From Polynucleobacter sp. VK25 (GTDB lineage: Bacteria; Pseudomonadota; Gammaproteobacteria; Burkholderiales; Burkholderiaceae), in NCBI RefSeq assembly GCF_018687355.1, contig NZ_CP061288.1:1498144-1562143 (forward strand): DNA of 64,000 bases. Reading direction: 5' to 3'. Below are positions 43,698 to 54,172 of this stretch, piece by piece. The position numbers and the translations under genes are program-made. Within the stretch, counting starts at the first letter, position 1. The number at the start of each line of letters is the position of its first letter. A model generated the notes under the pieces. The model was not told where the DNA came from. It saw only the letters and a program-made list of their open reading frames with translations, and searched no databases.

Positions 43698-44681
43698 ATG
43701 AAAACTAAATCTTTGAGAGTCTACTTATTGCAGATCGGGGTCAGCACCCTTATTGGCCTTGCAAGCCCCCTAGCATTTGCAGATAGTTACCCCTCCAAAC
43801 CTATTAAAGCGATTGTTCCATTTGCACCAGGAAGCACTACCGACCAGATCGGCCGCGCTTTTGCAGCAAAAATGTCTGAAACATTAGGACAGCCGGTAGT
43901 TATTGAAAATCGACCTGGCGCAAATGGCCTCATTGGTGCAGATTTTGTGGCTAAGGCTCCTGCAGATGGCTACACAATTCTTATCGGCACCAATAGTACT
44001 AATGCTGCCCTGAAAAGCTTAGTCAAAAATTTGCCCTATAACCAAGATACTGCTTTTACTCCCATTGGTTACTTTGGGTCAGCCCCGCTCATTGTTGCTG
44101 TCAATAATGATGTGCCTGTTAAGTCACTCAATGGATTTGTATCGCTAGCTAAAGCCAATCCAGGAAAAGTTACTTTTGCTTATGCGAGTACGTCACAACG
44201 TGTTTCGTCAGAAATGTTAGCGAGCTTTGCTGACATCAAAATGACTGGGGTGTCTTACAAGAGTGGGCCTAATGCAATGACTGATTTAATAGGTGGTCAA
44301 GTCAATATGTTCACATCTGACTTTGGAGTCTCCTTACCGCAGGTGCAAGCAGGAAAGATCCGAGGACTAGCTGTTACCTCATTAAAGCGCTCGCCAGTGA
44401 TTCCTGAACTACCCACTGTGAATGAAGCATTAGGCACTAAAGGCTATGAGCTGATTGCTTTCTTTGCAGCGTTTGGTCCAGCAGGCATGCCAAAAGATGC
44501 CGTTCTCAAACTTAATCAAGCAATCAACAATGCAGCTAAATCAAAAGATCTTGTTGAGCGACTTTCTGCAAACGGTTTTGAAACACAACCAGGTACACCA
44601 GAGGCACTTGGACAAAAAATTAAATTAGAAACTGCGAAGTGGGCAAAGGCTATCAAAGAAGCAGGCATGGAGCCAGAGTAA
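43698..44681 (+). CDS. Bug-family (TctC) periplasmic binding protein
   Basis: 327 residues: signal peptide ending AFADS, then YPSKPIKAIVPFAPGSTTDQIGRAFAAKM, VIENRPGANGLIGADFVAKAPADGYTI and FTPIGYFG. GGAGA before the ATG. It is divergent from the MFS-ccoI unit and faces a 2OG-Fe dioxygenase gene tail to tail (gap 11 bases). No permease partner. Confidence 0.92.
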   Translation: MKTKSLRVYLLQIGVSTLIGLASPLAFADSYPSKPIKAIVPFAPGSTTDQIGRAFAAKMSETLGQPVVIENRPGANGLIGADFVAKAPADGYTILIGTNSTNAALKSLVKNLPYNQDTAFTPIGYFGSAPLIVAVNNDVPVKSLNGFVSLAKANPGKVTFAYASTSQRVSSEMLASFADIKMTGVSYKSGPNAMTDLIGGQVNMFTSDFGVSLPQVQAGKIRGLAVTSLKRSPVIPELPTVNEALGTKGYELIAFFAAFGPAGMPKDAVLKLNQAINNAAKSKDLVERLSANGFETQPGTPEALGQKIKLETAKWAKAIKEAGMEPE

Positions 44682-44692
44682 GCCTGAGCTGC

Positions 44693-45448
44693 TTATTGCT
44701 GGCTATGCTTAGGTGAGTCCTGAAAACCGTTGGAGCGGTAAGTAAGGACCAAGGTATCTCGATAGCCATAATTCGCTAAAGGCTGAATCGGTGTAGATTC
44801 ATGAATCATGCGTTGATCATTCATCAATAATAAAGACCAGGACTGCGTTAGCGTAAAGCGTAAGCCTGCAGAACCAGTAGCATCAAATATTCTGGTCTCG
44901 CCACCTTTAATGCCAGAGCGATCCAACAAGAAGACGGCCACAAAATCAACGCCATCACGATGTGCACCTTCAGGCGTTGGTCGCCCAATCCCATCAGTGG
45001 TATCTATTCGAAACTGATGGGCCTCTACAAACCACGTTTTTACAGGTTTTAGACCATTGAGGATATGGGCCAATCCGAGCAATACGGATTGCCAAGCAGG
45101 ATTACTTAATAGCTCGGCCTGAATAGGCTCAAACCAACGCTCAATACCACCATGCAGCGCGTTGTAATCAAGTGATTGCCAATGTGCACGATGTGGAACT
45201 AAGGCAAGATCATCGCCCTCAATTTGATAGCTGGCATGACGCCGAAAACGATAGCGACCACCATCTTTTAAATACGGGTCGCGCGGCAAATTTTCCCAAA
45301 ACTGAGTGAGGCCCTGAAGCTTAGATAGCGCAATATGACTAAACTCGGCGACAGTCTCAGCCGAAACAATGGCAAAGCCATCATTTCGCAAAGCTTGATC
45401 AATTTGCTTAAGAGGGGTCAGCGGAGGCGCAAGGCCAGCAATCGTCAT
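44693..45448 (-). CDS. 2OG-Fe(II) dioxygenase family protein (PF10014 type)
   Basis: 251 residues. Iron triad His163, Asp165 (GAHRDGVDF) and His216 (MIHESTP); the YRDTLVLTYR end carries the Arg expected to bind 2-oxoglutarate. FVEAHQFRIDTTDGIGRPTPEGAHRDG matches the small 2OG-Fe dioxygenase family that includes free amino-acid hydroxylases such as isoleucine dioxygenase. Substrate unknown; a free amino acid is the most likely guess. Confidence 0.82.
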   Translation of the reverse strand: MTIAGLAPPLTPLKQIDQALRNDGFAIVSAETVAEFSHIALSKLQGLTQFWENLPRDPYLKDGGRYRFRRHASYQIEGDDLALVPHRAHWQSLDYNALHGGIERWFEPIQAELLSNPAWQSVLLGLAHILNGLKPVKTWFVEAHQFRIDTTDGIGRPTPEGAHRDGVDFVAVFLLDRSGIKGGETRIFDATGSAGLRFTLTQSWSLLLMNDQRMIHESTPIQPLANYGYRDTLVLTYRSNGFQDSPKHSQQ

Positions 45449-45494
45449 GGATCTATTTTAGGTCAAGCGACGGAACTTGGTTTATTCAACTGCG

Positions 45495-46460
45495 TTAATC
45501 CAACTGTGCGCCAGATGCCTTCACGATCTTCGCCCACTTTACCAACTCGTCTTTTAGTAGAGAGCTCAGCTTAGCAGCAGGAACAGGGGCAAGATCCAAG
45601 CCCTGTGCGGTCAACTTTTCACGCACTTCAGCTTTAGCCATCGTCTTATCCATTGCTGCCTGCACCTTCTTCACTACATCTGGACTAACACCAGTAGGCG
45701 CAAAGATTGCTACCCAGACCTCACCCACACAATCAGGGTAAGTTTCAGCAATAGTCGGGATTTCAGGAGCGGCGCTTGATCTCTTTGCAGAACTAATAGC
45801 TATAGCTTGAAGCTTGCCGGCTTTGATGTAATTTAAGGCGGATGGCAAACTGGCAAACGCCAAAGGAACCTGTCCTCCCAAGACATCATTGATAGCTGGG
45901 GCTACACCCTTATAGGGGATATGCTGCATCTCAATACCAGCACTCGCATTTAGCATAGCGCCTAACAAGTGACTAATGGTGCCATTGCCAGCTGAGGCGT
46001 AAGACAATTCACCGGGCTTCTTCTTAGCTGCCGCAACCACATCTGCCAGCGTTTTATATGGTGAGCTTGGTGGAGAAACCAATACATAAGGAGTGGCACC
46101 AATGTAATACAAAGGCACAAAATCATTTATAGGATCAAAGCCAGGATTTTTATATAAGGAAGGATTAATGGCCTGGGCACTATTAATAGTGAGTAATAGG
46201 GTGTAACCATCTTTTGCTGAACGAGCAACACTTTGTGTACCAATATTGCCTCCAGCACCAGGCCTATTCTCAACCACAATAGAGGCACCAATCGATTCTC
46301 CAAATGCAGGCGCAATTAAACGCGCAACAATGTCATTAGTACCTCCCGCCGTCTGAGGAACCACCATCGATATTGGCTTGATAGGATAACCTTGCGCTTG
46401 GACGCCTAGGGATAAGATAGCCCCCAACATCAAAAATAGCTTATGAATTTTTTTATACAT
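45495..46460 (-). CDS. Bug-family (TctC) periplasmic binding protein
   Basis: 321 residues: signal peptide ending VQAQG, YPIKPISMVVPQTAGGTNDIVARLIAPAF, VVENRPGAGGNIGTQSV, AKDGYTLLLT and NDFVPLYYIG. GGGAGA before the ATG. The TAXI-like membrane protein gene ends ten bases upstream on the same strand, so the two may be co-expressed. The terminal KASGAQLD is a usual Bug ending. Confidence 0.92.
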   Translation of the reverse strand: MYKKIHKLFLMLGAILSLGVQAQGYPIKPISMVVPQTAGGTNDIVARLIAPAFGESIGASIVVENRPGAGGNIGTQSVARSAKDGYTLLLTINSAQAINPSLYKNPGFDPINDFVPLYYIGATPYVLVSPPSSPYKTLADVVAAAKKKPGELSYASAGNGTISHLLGAMLNASAGIEMQHIPYKGVAPAINDVLGGQVPLAFASLPSALNYIKAGKLQAIAISSAKRSSAAPEIPTIAETYPDCVGEVWVAIFAPTGVSPDVVKKVQAAMDKTMAKAEVREKLTAQGLDLAPVPAAKLSSLLKDELVKWAKIVKASGAQLD

Positions 46461-46469
46461 TGCGTCTCC

Positions 46470-47771
46470 CTAGTGAACCAAACTTAAGCGCATGCGCACT
46501 TCACCCACATGCCCCTTAAGATCATATAGCTCTTTGGCATCCAGCATGGATACCTTAATGTTACCCACTCGCCTTTCAATATCAGCCAATTCTTTAAAGT
46601 TCTTTTCTTTTAAGGCAGGATTTTGGGCATTTCTTTCAATCACCTTCAGCTCTTCATACACCTGAGCCAATTTCAAACGCAAAAAGAAATTCTTAGCAGA
46701 TGGGATGTATGTAAACAATGGAATCAGAATCACCAACAACGGAATCACAATCTTCACAAAGCGACCTGCCCATACCGCCGTCCAAAATGGTAAATGACGA
46801 TGCAAGAAAGAAGGCCCATCTTTTAAATAAATTTCCGCATCTACATGCAATGGGAAATCTAATCCGGCACTAGAAGGAAACTCGCCAACTTTTTGTAAGC
46901 GTGAATACGATTTCAAAATATCATACGAGGCGCTCAGTAATAGAGATACAAGAGCAGGGCTCACGTTCTCATTAGCAACCAAAGTGGCTGTTGCAGCCAT
47001 TACTTGAATGTCTTGCCGCGGCTGATCATGCACAATACTTAATAAGCCTCGAGGAACGGTAACCTTGGAAAGGTAGGTGAGATTGCGGGTATAAGCATCC
47101 GCCTGATCAAAGTTCATTAAACGAATGCCTGGAATAGAGTAGAACTTTCTCAAAATAGGGGCCTCTGCAGCCGCAACCACAAATACCGCGTCTAGATCAC
47201 CATTGCTTAATTTTTCAATAGCATCGTCAGGCTTTAATCTCTCGGCGCCAATCTCTTTTTCAGTAATACCACTTGCCTGCAACAAATCTTTGGCAAGCAC
47301 TAAGGTACCGCTTCCTTCATTACCTATCGAAACTCGCTTGCCTTTGAGTTGACTCAATATAGTTAGCTGACTACCTTCATTTTTAAATGCACCCGGGCGA
47401 TACCAAACCCAAATCGGCTCATAAAACATGCCGGCAACTGATACTAATTTTGGATACTCATCCAAATTGGCAACACCACCTTGCACCATTGCAAAACCAA
47501 CGCCAGACTGGGGATTATTTAAAAGCGCAAGATTATCTAGAGTGCCGCCAGTGGAACGCACATTGAGATCTACACCCTCTTTGGCTAACTCCGCCTTGAG
47601 GCGCTCGCCAAACTGGTAGTAAAGTCCGGTAGGAAAACCAGTGGCCATTTCTATTGACTTTGGTGGCGGAGGCACCAAAACCCACAACACGCCAAAAAGG
47701 ATGATTAACAGCATAAAGAATGCTGCTAGCAAAGCTACTGGGTTGTAAATTTGTCTTTTGATGAATTTCAT
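46470..47771 (-). CDS. Membrane-tethered TAXI-domain protein with C-terminal cytoplasmic tail
   Basis: 433 residues. No cleavable signal: an uncleaved membrane helix (11-33), a TAXI solute-binding domain (about 38-320: SIEMATGFPTGLYYQFGERLK, RSTGGTLDNLALL, GKRVSIGNEGSGTLV), a second membrane helix (about 336-356), and a 77-residue charged, helical tail predicted in the cytoplasm. The domain binds organic acids in soluble family members. No TRAP permease adjoins, so this may be a sensor or a docking protein rather than a transporter component. Confidence 0.85.
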   Translation of the reverse strand: MKFIKRQIYNPVALLAAFFMLLIILFGVLWVLVPPPPKSIEMATGFPTGLYYQFGERLKAELAKEGVDLNVRSTGGTLDNLALLNNPQSGVGFAMVQGGVANLDEYPKLVSVAGMFYEPIWVWYRPGAFKNEGSQLTILSQLKGKRVSIGNEGSGTLVLAKDLLQASGITEKEIGAERLKPDDAIEKLSNGDLDAVFVVAAAEAPILRKFYSIPGIRLMNFDQADAYTRNLTYLSKVTVPRGLLSIVHDQPRQDIQVMAATATLVANENVSPALVSLLLSASYDILKSYSRLQKVGEFPSSAGLDFPLHVDAEIYLKDGPSFLHRHLPFWTAVWAGRFVKIVIPLLVILIPLFTYIPSAKNFFLRLKLAQVYEELKVIERNAQNPALKEKNFKELADIERRVGNIKVSMLDAKELYDLKGHVGEVRMRLSLVH

Positions 47772-47887
47772 TAAAGTCTCTATTGTTTTTTTGCATTATG
47801 CCCCGAGCATGGCATTAGGAAAAGCTTTCAAAACCAAACAGATAAATCACGATAAGATGGGGCTTTTTAGAAGCCTTAAAGACCATT

Positions 47888-48649
47888 ATGAATTTAGCAA
47901 AAACCAAGGTTGCCCTAGTTACAGGTGCGGGAACTGGCATCGGAAAAGCCGCAGCTAAAGCCCTTCTTAAGGGGGGCTATCAAGTCGTCCTCACTGGGCG
48001 CAATTTGGATAAGCTGGAGAAAGCTATCTCTGACATAGGCGGCACTCCAAATAACTGCCTTGCAGTTTCCTGTGATGTTGGTAAACCGGATGAGGTCAAA
48101 AAACTATTTGAGGCACTTCAGAAGCAGTTTGGCCGCATTGACGTGCTTTTTAACAACGCTGGTATGGGCGCTCCTGCTATCCCCATGGAAGACCTGAGTT
48201 ACGAACAGTGGATGAACGTGGTGAACGCCAATCTCTGCGGTGCGTTTCTGTGTTCGCAAGAAGCAATCCGCATGATGAAAGCGCAATCTCCACAAGGCGG
48301 CAGAATTATCAATAACGGATCAATCTCAGCGCATGCCCCACGCCCAATGTCAGCTCCCTATACCGCTACAAAACACGCCATTAGCGGTCTGACAAAAACG
48401 ATTGCCCTAGATGGGCGACCATTCAATATTGCGTGCGGTCAAATCGATATCGGTAATGCCGCCACAGAAATGACTGAGCGCATGGCTGCCGGAATTATGC
48501 AGGCCGATCAATCCATCAAAGTAGAGCCACGCATGGATGTTGATCACGTAGGGGAAGCTGTATTACACATGGCGCAACTTCCACTAGAAAGCAATATTCT
48601 TTCGATGACGATTATGGCAACCAATATGCCATTTGTTGGCAGAGGGTAA
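47888..48649 (+). CDS. Short-chain dehydrogenase/reductase (SDR)
   Basis: 253 residues of the classical SDR family: TGAGTGIG at 12-19, NNAG around 89-92, catalytic Ser145, Tyr158 and Lys162 (YTATK). The C-terminal part [19 protein letters not shown] differs from the usual PGxxxT pattern. Substrate not predictable. Divergent from the TAXI gene; its end nearly touches the ccmI stop codon on the other strand. Confidence 0.92.
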   Translation: MNLAKTKVALVTGAGTGIGKAAAKALLKGGYQVVLTGRNLDKLEKAISDIGGTPNNCLAVSCDVGKPDEVKKLFEALQKQFGRIDVLFNNAGMGAPAIPMEDLSYEQWMNVVNANLCGAFLCSQEAIRMMKAQSPQGGRIINNGSISAHAPRPMSAPYTATKHAISGLTKTIALDGRPFNIACGQIDIGNAATEMTERMAAGIMQADQSIKVEPRMDVDHVGEAVLHMAQLPLESNILSMTIMATNMPFVGRG

Positions 48650-48652
48650 GGT

Positions 48653-49864
48653 TTACTGTCGAACTTGGTCGACTAGTAGGCGAACATTGCTAGCGCCAAC
48701 CTGAACCGTTTGCACTGTAGAGATTAAATCTCCCGCTTCAGGTTTGGCCATTCCTGTTTTAGAGATACGTACTTCGATACTCGCCTCCGATAATTGCGAG
48801 AGTGGCGCACTAGGATTCATTGCCAAAGTATCATTTAAGACAAAACTCAATGGAAAGTTTGTTGCAGCTACTTTTAAGACAGCTACTGGCATACGCTCTC
48901 CAGGCTTGCGCGCAATCACCATCACGATATCGCCTGGCTGAATCTTGGATTTAATGTCAGCCGATAGTTCAATCTTGCCGCTAATAGATTTTCTGGAAGA
49001 GGCTATGGGGGCTTGACCAGCTGCAGCACTAGCTAAGCCACCCTTAGAACGAGCCTCAGCAATCGATCCTTGGATAGCACGTGCTTCATCGGTATCAGGC
49101 GGTATTTGTTTTGCCAGCTTCTCCCAAGTCTGCACTGCGGACTTGTAATTACCAGAGCCATAAGCTGCCGTTCCAGAAAGCCAAAGCGCCATTAGATTAT
49201 TGGGGTCCAGCTTAAGGGCCTGATTAATCAATTGCAAAGGCTTACCAGCAAAACTACCGTTTGCGTTAGTCGCCAGGACATCTGCATAGTCTGCTAATAA
49301 CTGCGGATCAGAATCAATAAAGTTGCCTGCGCGTGCATATGCTTTGGCGGCATCCTCGTTGCGACCCAAAATTCGATAAGATCGAGCGAGCATCGCCCAA
49401 CCTTTTAAGTTACTTGGATCTTTTTCCATCTTGATGGCAAATTCAGCCACCATTTTTTCAACACCCTCTTGAGTTACCGGCTTCTCAGAATTACTTTGGG
49501 CTATGCGGACAGCATCACCTAAAGAGAAATACAGCGCTGAAGATAGCAAGACAATAAAGATGCATAGGCCAATGGCAGTTTTCTTTGAGGAGCCCTCAAC
49601 TTCTCGATCATCCTCTTCAATCGTGTCTTGAAAAAGACGTTGGCGCATTTCTGCATGGGCAATCTCATAATCAACAGCAGTTATCACGCCAGCAGCATGC
49701 TCGGCCTCTAATTTATCTAACTCTTCTCGGTAAATCGTGGCGTTCATCTGCCGACGTGATGTCGCCTTACTCTTCGCGGGGAAAATAAAGGGGCGCAACA
49801 GCAAGACCAAGACCAATATCAGCAGCAGAAAAGCTGGAATTAAGAAACTAGTCACTAAGTTCAT
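48653..49864 (-). CDS. ccmI: Cytochrome c maturation protein CcmI (CycH)
   Basis: 403 residues: two membrane helices near the N-terminus (about 5-25 and 95-115) around a cytoplasmic loop with RREELDKLEAEHAAGVI-like sequence, then tetratricopeptide repeats (about 150-260; LKGWAMLARSYRILGRNEDAAKAYARA) and a C-terminal periplasmic domain. CcmI presents apocytochrome c to CcmH/CcmF. Last gene of the ccm operon; start overlaps ccmH by four bases. Confidence 0.93.
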   Translation of the reverse strand: MNLVTSFLIPAFLLLILVLVLLLRPFIFPAKSKATSRRQMNATIYREELDKLEAEHAAGVITAVDYEIAHAEMRQRLFQDTIEEDDREVEGSSKKTAIGLCIFIVLLSSALYFSLGDAVRIAQSNSEKPVTQEGVEKMVAEFAIKMEKDPSNLKGWAMLARSYRILGRNEDAAKAYARAGNFIDSDPQLLADYADVLATNANGSFAGKPLQLINQALKLDPNNLMALWLSGTAAYGSGNYKSAVQTWEKLAKQIPPDTDEARAIQGSIAEARSKGGLASAAAGQAPIASSRKSISGKIELSADIKSKIQPGDIVMVIARKPGERMPVAVLKVAATNFPLSFVLNDTLAMNPSAPLSQLSEASIEVRISKTGMAKPEAGDLISTVQTVQVGASNVRLLVDQVRQ

Positions 49865-50331
49865 CCTTCTTTCTTGTCAGCTGCGTTGAGCATCGCATCA
49901 ATCTTCTGATTATCTGCAGCGGTCAGAGTGATATTGGGGACGCTGCTATTTCTGCGTCGTAAATAAGTCAATAAGCCCGCAATACCAATCAGCAAAATAA
50001 CGAATGGTCCAATCCATAGCAGCCAGGTGACAGGCTTGACTGGTGGACGATACAAAACAAAATCGCCATAACGTTCAACCATAAAGTTACGAATTTGATC
50101 GTCACTCTTACCTTCTTTAATGAGTGTCCGTATTTCTCGACGCAAATCATTTGCCAAATCAGAACGTGAGCCAGCTAAAGATTCGTTTTGACATACCAAG
50201 CAACGCATTTCTTCTGAAATACTAATGAGGCGTTGCTCAGTTAAAGGATCATCTGCCAATGGTGCAGCCTCATTAGCAATAGCGCCACCTAGACTAAATA
50301 CAAAAATAGCGACTAAGAAAATCGTTTTCAT
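49861..50331 (-). CDS. ccmH: Cytochrome c maturation thiol protein CcmH (CycL)
   Basis: 156 residues: signal peptide to about 20, LRCLVCQ motif (Cys44, Cys47) in a three-helix domain, and one membrane helix (about 103-125, WLLWIGPFVILLIGIAGLL). It reduces the CxxCH cysteines of apocytochrome c before heme ligation. Four-base overlaps on both sides. Confidence 0.95.
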   Translation of the reverse strand: MKTIFLVAIFVFSLGGAIANEAAPLADDPLTEQRLISISEEMRCLVCQNESLAGSRSDLANDLRREIRTLIKEGKSDDQIRNFMVERYGDFVLYRPPVKPVTWLLWIGPFVILLIGIAGLLTYLRRRNSSVPNITLTAADNQKIDAMLNAADKKEG

Positions 50332-50858
50332 GATTTTTTCAGCTCACTCAGTAGAGGATAAATTTTTTGATTCAACAAATCCATCGTAAGTGGGCCGATA
50401 TGTTTAAAGCGAATGATTCCGGTCTTATCAATAATGTAGGTCTCTGGAACGCCATAAACACCGTAATCAATACCAACCCGGCCATTGCCATCAAAAGCAG
50501 AGAGGGTATATGGATTACCTTGCTTAGCTAACATAGCCAAGGCATCTTCACGCTTATCTTTATAGTCCAGACCAATGACTGGTGCCATTTGCGATTTAGC
50601 CAGCTCAACCAAAACCGGATGCTCCTCGCGACAAGCCACACACCAGGATGCCCAAACATTCAGAATCCACACTTGACCCTTCATGCTTGCCGGTGAAAAC
50701 GTTTTACCACCTTCGGCTAACTGAGGAATATCAAATGCTGGCGCTGGTTTGTTAATAAATGGCGAAGGCACTTCATGCGGATCGCGATTCAAGCCAATAG
50801 CCAAAAAGACAACTAAGCCTACAAACAAGAAAAGGGGAATTAAAAATTTTGCCTTCAT
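50328..50858 (-). CDS. ccmG: Thiol:disulfide interchange protein CcmG (DsbE)
   Basis: 176 residues: one N-terminal membrane anchor, thioredoxin-fold domain with WASWCVAC (Cys73, Cys76) and GVYGVPETYIIDKTG containing the cis-proline. It re-reduces CcmH or apocytochrome c. The Pro at the cis loop (VPET) is the CcmG hallmark. Confidence 0.96.
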   Translation of the reverse strand: MKAKFLIPLFLFVGLVVFLAIGLNRDPHEVPSPFINKPAPAFDIPQLAEGGKTFSPASMKGQVWILNVWASWCVACREEHPVLVELAKSQMAPVIGLDYKDKREDALAMLAKQGNPYTLSAFDGNGRVGIDYGVYGVPETYIIDKTGIIRFKHIGPLTMDLLNQKIYPLLSELKKS

Positions 50859-52774
50859 GCAAACTTGCTCTTTAACTTCAGGCGATAACGCTTATCCGAC
50901 ATGGCCAACACACCTCCTAAAGCCATTAACAAGCAACCGCCCCAAATCCAATCTACAAAAGGCTTGTAGTAAACACGTACAGCCCAAGACTGATCTCCCA
51001 GCTCTTCACCAAGAGATACATAAATATCGCGAGTCAGCCCTGCATCAATTGCTGCCTCAGTCATCGGCATGGTTGAAGAGAAGTAACTTCTCTTCTCTGG
51101 ATAAAGGTTAATCTGACTGCCGCCATTCTTTGATAGCAAGAATGTGCCGCGCATTGCTTGATAGTTCGGTCCACGAGCGGCATTGACACCCTGCAGCTGA
51201 ATTTGATAACCCCCAACTGTTACTGTATCGCCCGCTGACATACGCACATCTTTTTCTTCTTGGTAAGCCCCCACCATCGTGACACCGATGACAAACACGG
51301 CAATACCTAAATGGGCCACTTGCATGCCAATAAAAGAACGTGTGGGCTTACCAGCTTTAGCTTGGCGAACAATTTGCATGCAGCCTGAAGCAATCACCCA
51401 GAACGCCAACATGAAGCCCATGCCTGCAAGCCAAGTAAATTGACCCATGATCAAAGGAATGGAGATGCCTGCAATTAAAGCAACCAGCCCAGCAATCCAT
51501 AAACGCTTGATGATGGTTAACAAGTTACTTTGCTTCCAGCTAGCCCATGGGCCAATGCCCATCAATACCAACAACGGGACCATGATAGGAACAAATACGC
51601 TATTGAAATAAGGAGGTCCTACAGAAATCTTGCCCAAATGCAAAGCATCAATCAGCAATGGATATAAAGTACCCAGCAATACAGATCCAGCAGAAACTAC
51701 CAAGAAGACATTGCCAAGCAAAATAAATGTTTCTCTAGAGCTCAGGCTAAATTTACCGCCCATTGAACTCTTGGGCGCACGCCATGCATACAGTACTAGA
51801 GATGATCCAACCACCAGGGATAAAAAGATTAGGATAAAAATGCCGCGTCGCGGATCAGTCGCAAACGCATGCACTGAAGTCAACACGCCAGAACGAACCA
51901 AGAAGGTTCCCAGCAAAGATAAAGAGAATGCGGTGATCGCCAAGAGCACAGTCCAACTCTTAAAGCCGCCACGCTTTTCAGTAACTGCTAAAGAATGCAA
52001 TAAGGCAGTACCAACAAGCCACGGAATAAAAGAAGCGTTCTCAACCGGATCCCAGAACCACCAACCGCCCCAACCTAATTCGTAATAAGCCCACCAGGAA
52101 CCCAGAGCAATACCGAGCGTCAGAAAAACCCAAGCGGCAGTAGTCCATGGACGTGACCAACGTGCCCATGCAGCATCTAATCTGCCTGATAACAAAGAAG
52201 CAATGGCAAATGCAAAGGCTACCGAGAAACCAACATAACCCATGTAGAGCATTGGCGGATGAAATACCAAACCAGGATCTTGCAGGAGCGGATTTAAAGA
52301 GCGGCCATCTTGAGCTGCCGGCAATAAACGTTCAAACGGATTTGAGGTGGTTAAAACAAATAACAATAAACCACTGGTAACCAAGCCCAATACGCCGATG
52401 ACTCGCGCCACCATAAAATCATCTAAGGCCTTAGACAGCTGGGCAACCAAGATGGTCCAGGTGGCAAGCAAAAAAATCCACAACAAGAGCGAGCCTTCAT
52501 GACCACCCCAAACTGCACCTAATCGATATATAACTGGTAGTTGTGAATTGGAATGCTCAGCAACATAGAGTACAGAGAAATCATTGACATAAAAACTCCA
52601 AGCCAATATTCCAAAGGCAATTGCAAGCAATAAGAAAACTGTTTGGGCAGCAGGCCGCGCCAAGACCAACCAGTCACGACGACCAAAGTGCGCGCCCAAC
52701 AAAGGCAATACCCCTTGAATGAGGCCAATACAAAGCGCCAGAACTAATGCGTAATGCCCAAACTCAGGAATCAT
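50855..52774 (-). CDS. ccmF: Heme lyase CcmF
   Basis: 639 residues, about 15 membrane helices. Tryptophan-rich heme-handling motif [20 protein letters not shown] and conserved periplasmic His residues (for example in [13 protein letters not shown]). It joins heme from CcmE to the CxxCH cysteines, working with CcmH and CcmI. Length matches the family. Confidence 0.97.
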   Translation of the reverse strand: MIPEFGHYALVLALCIGLIQGVLPLLGAHFGRRDWLVLARPAAQTVFLLLAIAFGILAWSFYVNDFSVLYVAEHSNSQLPVIYRLGAVWGGHEGSLLLWIFLLATWTILVAQLSKALDDFMVARVIGVLGLVTSGLLLFVLTTSNPFERLLPAAQDGRSLNPLLQDPGLVFHPPMLYMGYVGFSVAFAFAIASLLSGRLDAAWARWSRPWTTAAWVFLTLGIALGSWWAYYELGWGGWWFWDPVENASFIPWLVGTALLHSLAVTEKRGGFKSWTVLLAITAFSLSLLGTFLVRSGVLTSVHAFATDPRRGIFILIFLSLVVGSSLVLYAWRAPKSSMGGKFSLSSRETFILLGNVFLVVSAGSVLLGTLYPLLIDALHLGKISVGPPYFNSVFVPIMVPLLVLMGIGPWASWKQSNLLTIIKRLWIAGLVALIAGISIPLIMGQFTWLAGMGFMLAFWVIASGCMQIVRQAKAGKPTRSFIGMQVAHLGIAVFVIGVTMVGAYQEEKDVRMSAGDTVTVGGYQIQLQGVNAARGPNYQAMRGTFLLSKNGGSQINLYPEKRSYFSSTMPMTEAAIDAGLTRDIYVSLGEELGDQSWAVRVYYKPFVDWIWGGCLLMALGGVLAMSDKRYRLKLKSKFA

Positions 52775-53217
52775 TTAGCGCTTCCATTGTTACTGCTATT
52801 TTTTTGGGCTTGATCTAAGGCGTGCTTAGCTTCTGGGGGCATGTAATTCTCGTCGTGCTTAGCCAAGACTTCACTAGCAATAAATTCACCATTTGCATTC
52901 ATGCGGCCTTGAATCACTGCGCCCTTACCTTCTTTAAATAAATCCGGAAGAATGCCCGTATAAGCAACTGGAATAGCTTTGACTAGATCAGTGATCACAA
53001 AATGCACTGTTAGGCCATCACGCTTCAATGAGCCGTCTTTGACCATACCGCCAATTCGAAATGCTTGGCCTTGAGGGGCCTTACCTGAAGCAACTTCACT
53101 CGGGGTTACATACAAAGCAATATTGCTATTGAGCGCATTCAATATTAATAATGCAGCCACACCGATAGCAATCAGGGCTGCAACAATCATCAATGCACGT
53201 TTATGTCTAGGCTTCAC
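52771..53217 (-). CDS. ccmE: Heme chaperone CcmE
   Basis: 148 residues: membrane anchor (about 9-28), OB-fold domain, and the heme-carrying His121 in [14 protein letters not shown] with Tyr125. It accepts heme from CcmC and passes it to CcmF. Four-base overlaps with ccmF and ccmD. Confidence 0.97.
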   Translation of the reverse strand: MKPRHKRALMIVAALIAIGVAALLILNALNSNIALYVTPSEVASGKAPQGQAFRIGGMVKDGSLKRDGLTVHFVITDLVKAIPVAYTGILPDLFKEGKGAVIQGRMNANGEFIASEVLAKHDENYMPPEAKHALDQAQKNSSNNGSAK

Positions 53218-53402
53218 TGACCAATCTCTTTATCAAACTGTTCTGCTAATTGCTCTTGCTTTAGTCTGCGAACAATCGCTTTAAATCGAGCACGTACAAG
53301 CAGGGGCTCCAATACCAACACAAGTGCACAAACACCAAAACTACTCCACACGTACAGTGCGTAGCCACCCATAGCAAAAAACTCGGAAGGGCTATTCCAC
53401 AT
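53214..53402 (-). CDS. ccmD: Heme exporter protein CcmD
   Basis: 62 residues: one membrane helix (about 12-34) after [16 protein letters not shown], the CcmD signature, and a charged cytoplasmic tail. It helps release holo-CcmE from CcmABCD. Lies between ccmE and ccmC with overlap. Confidence 0.93.
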   Translation of the reverse strand: MWNSPSEFFAMGGYALYVWSSFGVCALVLVLEPLLVRARFKAIVRRLKQEQLAEQFDKEIGQ

Positions 53403-54172
53403 CAGCTTTTCACCTCATTTAATTGTCTCACCCAATCAGCATGGGCCTCGCGCTCCAAGATGATTGCCCTTACTCGCATTAAGGCGACTGCAATGGAGTG
53501 CATCCAAAAGCACAAAGCCATCAAAAGCATTCCCCACAGCATGGTTTGAGCCATTGCAGGTGCTTTAGTCAAGGAAACAGAAGCACCCTGATGCAAGGTA
53601 TTCCACCATTTCACAGAGAAATAAATAATAGGTACGTTCACAACGCCTACCAATGCCAAAATAGCGCTTGCCTTATCAGCACGACGAGGATCGTCGATGG
53701 ATGCTCGCAAAGCAATAAAGCCTAGGTAAAGAAACAAGAGAATAAGCTCTGAGGTGAGGCGTGCATCCCAGACCCACCAAGCACCCCACATAGGCTTACC
53801 CCAAAAAGCACCAGTCCACAAAGATAGGAATGCCATCCATGCACCTATTGGAGCCAGTGCTTGAGCCATCATGGCAGATAAGCGGGTATTAAAAACTAGA
53901 CCTAGACCCGCCCATGCGGCCATCACTAAATAAATGAACATTGACATCCATGAGGCAGGTACATGGATAAAGATGATGCGATAGCCCTGCCCCTGAACAG
54001 CATCTACCGGTGCAACGAAAAAGCTAACCCACAAACCCGCGGCACCAAATAAAAAAGCCAGTACCCAAAAGAATGGGATGAGCTTACCCGCCACCGGGTA
54101 AAAGGTGCTGGGGCTAGATAACTTAAACCAGTTAACCAAGCGGTGATTAGAAAAATTATTTACTTGACTCAT
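53402..54172 (-). CDS. ccmC: Heme transporter / heme-binding protein CcmC
   Basis: 256 residues, six membrane helices, with the WWD motif GKPMWGAWWVWDARLTSELILLFLYLG and flanking His residues in IFIHVPASWMS and TLHQGASV. It loads heme onto CcmE. Stop-start overlaps join it with ccmB and ccmD. Confidence 0.97.
   Translation of the reverse strand: MSQVNNFSNHRLVNWFKLSSPSTFYPVAGKLIPFFWVLAFLFGAAGLWVSFFVAPVDAVQGQGYRIIFIHVPASWMSMFIYLVMAAWAGLGLVFNTRLSAMMAQALAPIGAWMAFLSLWTGAFWGKPMWGAWWVWDARLTSELILLFLYLGFIALRASIDDPRRADKASAILALVGVVNVPIIYFSVKWWNTLHQGASVSLTKAPAMAQTMLWGMLLMALCFWMHSIAVALMRVRAIILEREAHADWVRQLNEVKS

Noticed and set aside
51630..52085. 151-codon plus-strand frame inside ccmF
   Set aside because: Shadow frame; ccmF carries the WWD motif and family length.
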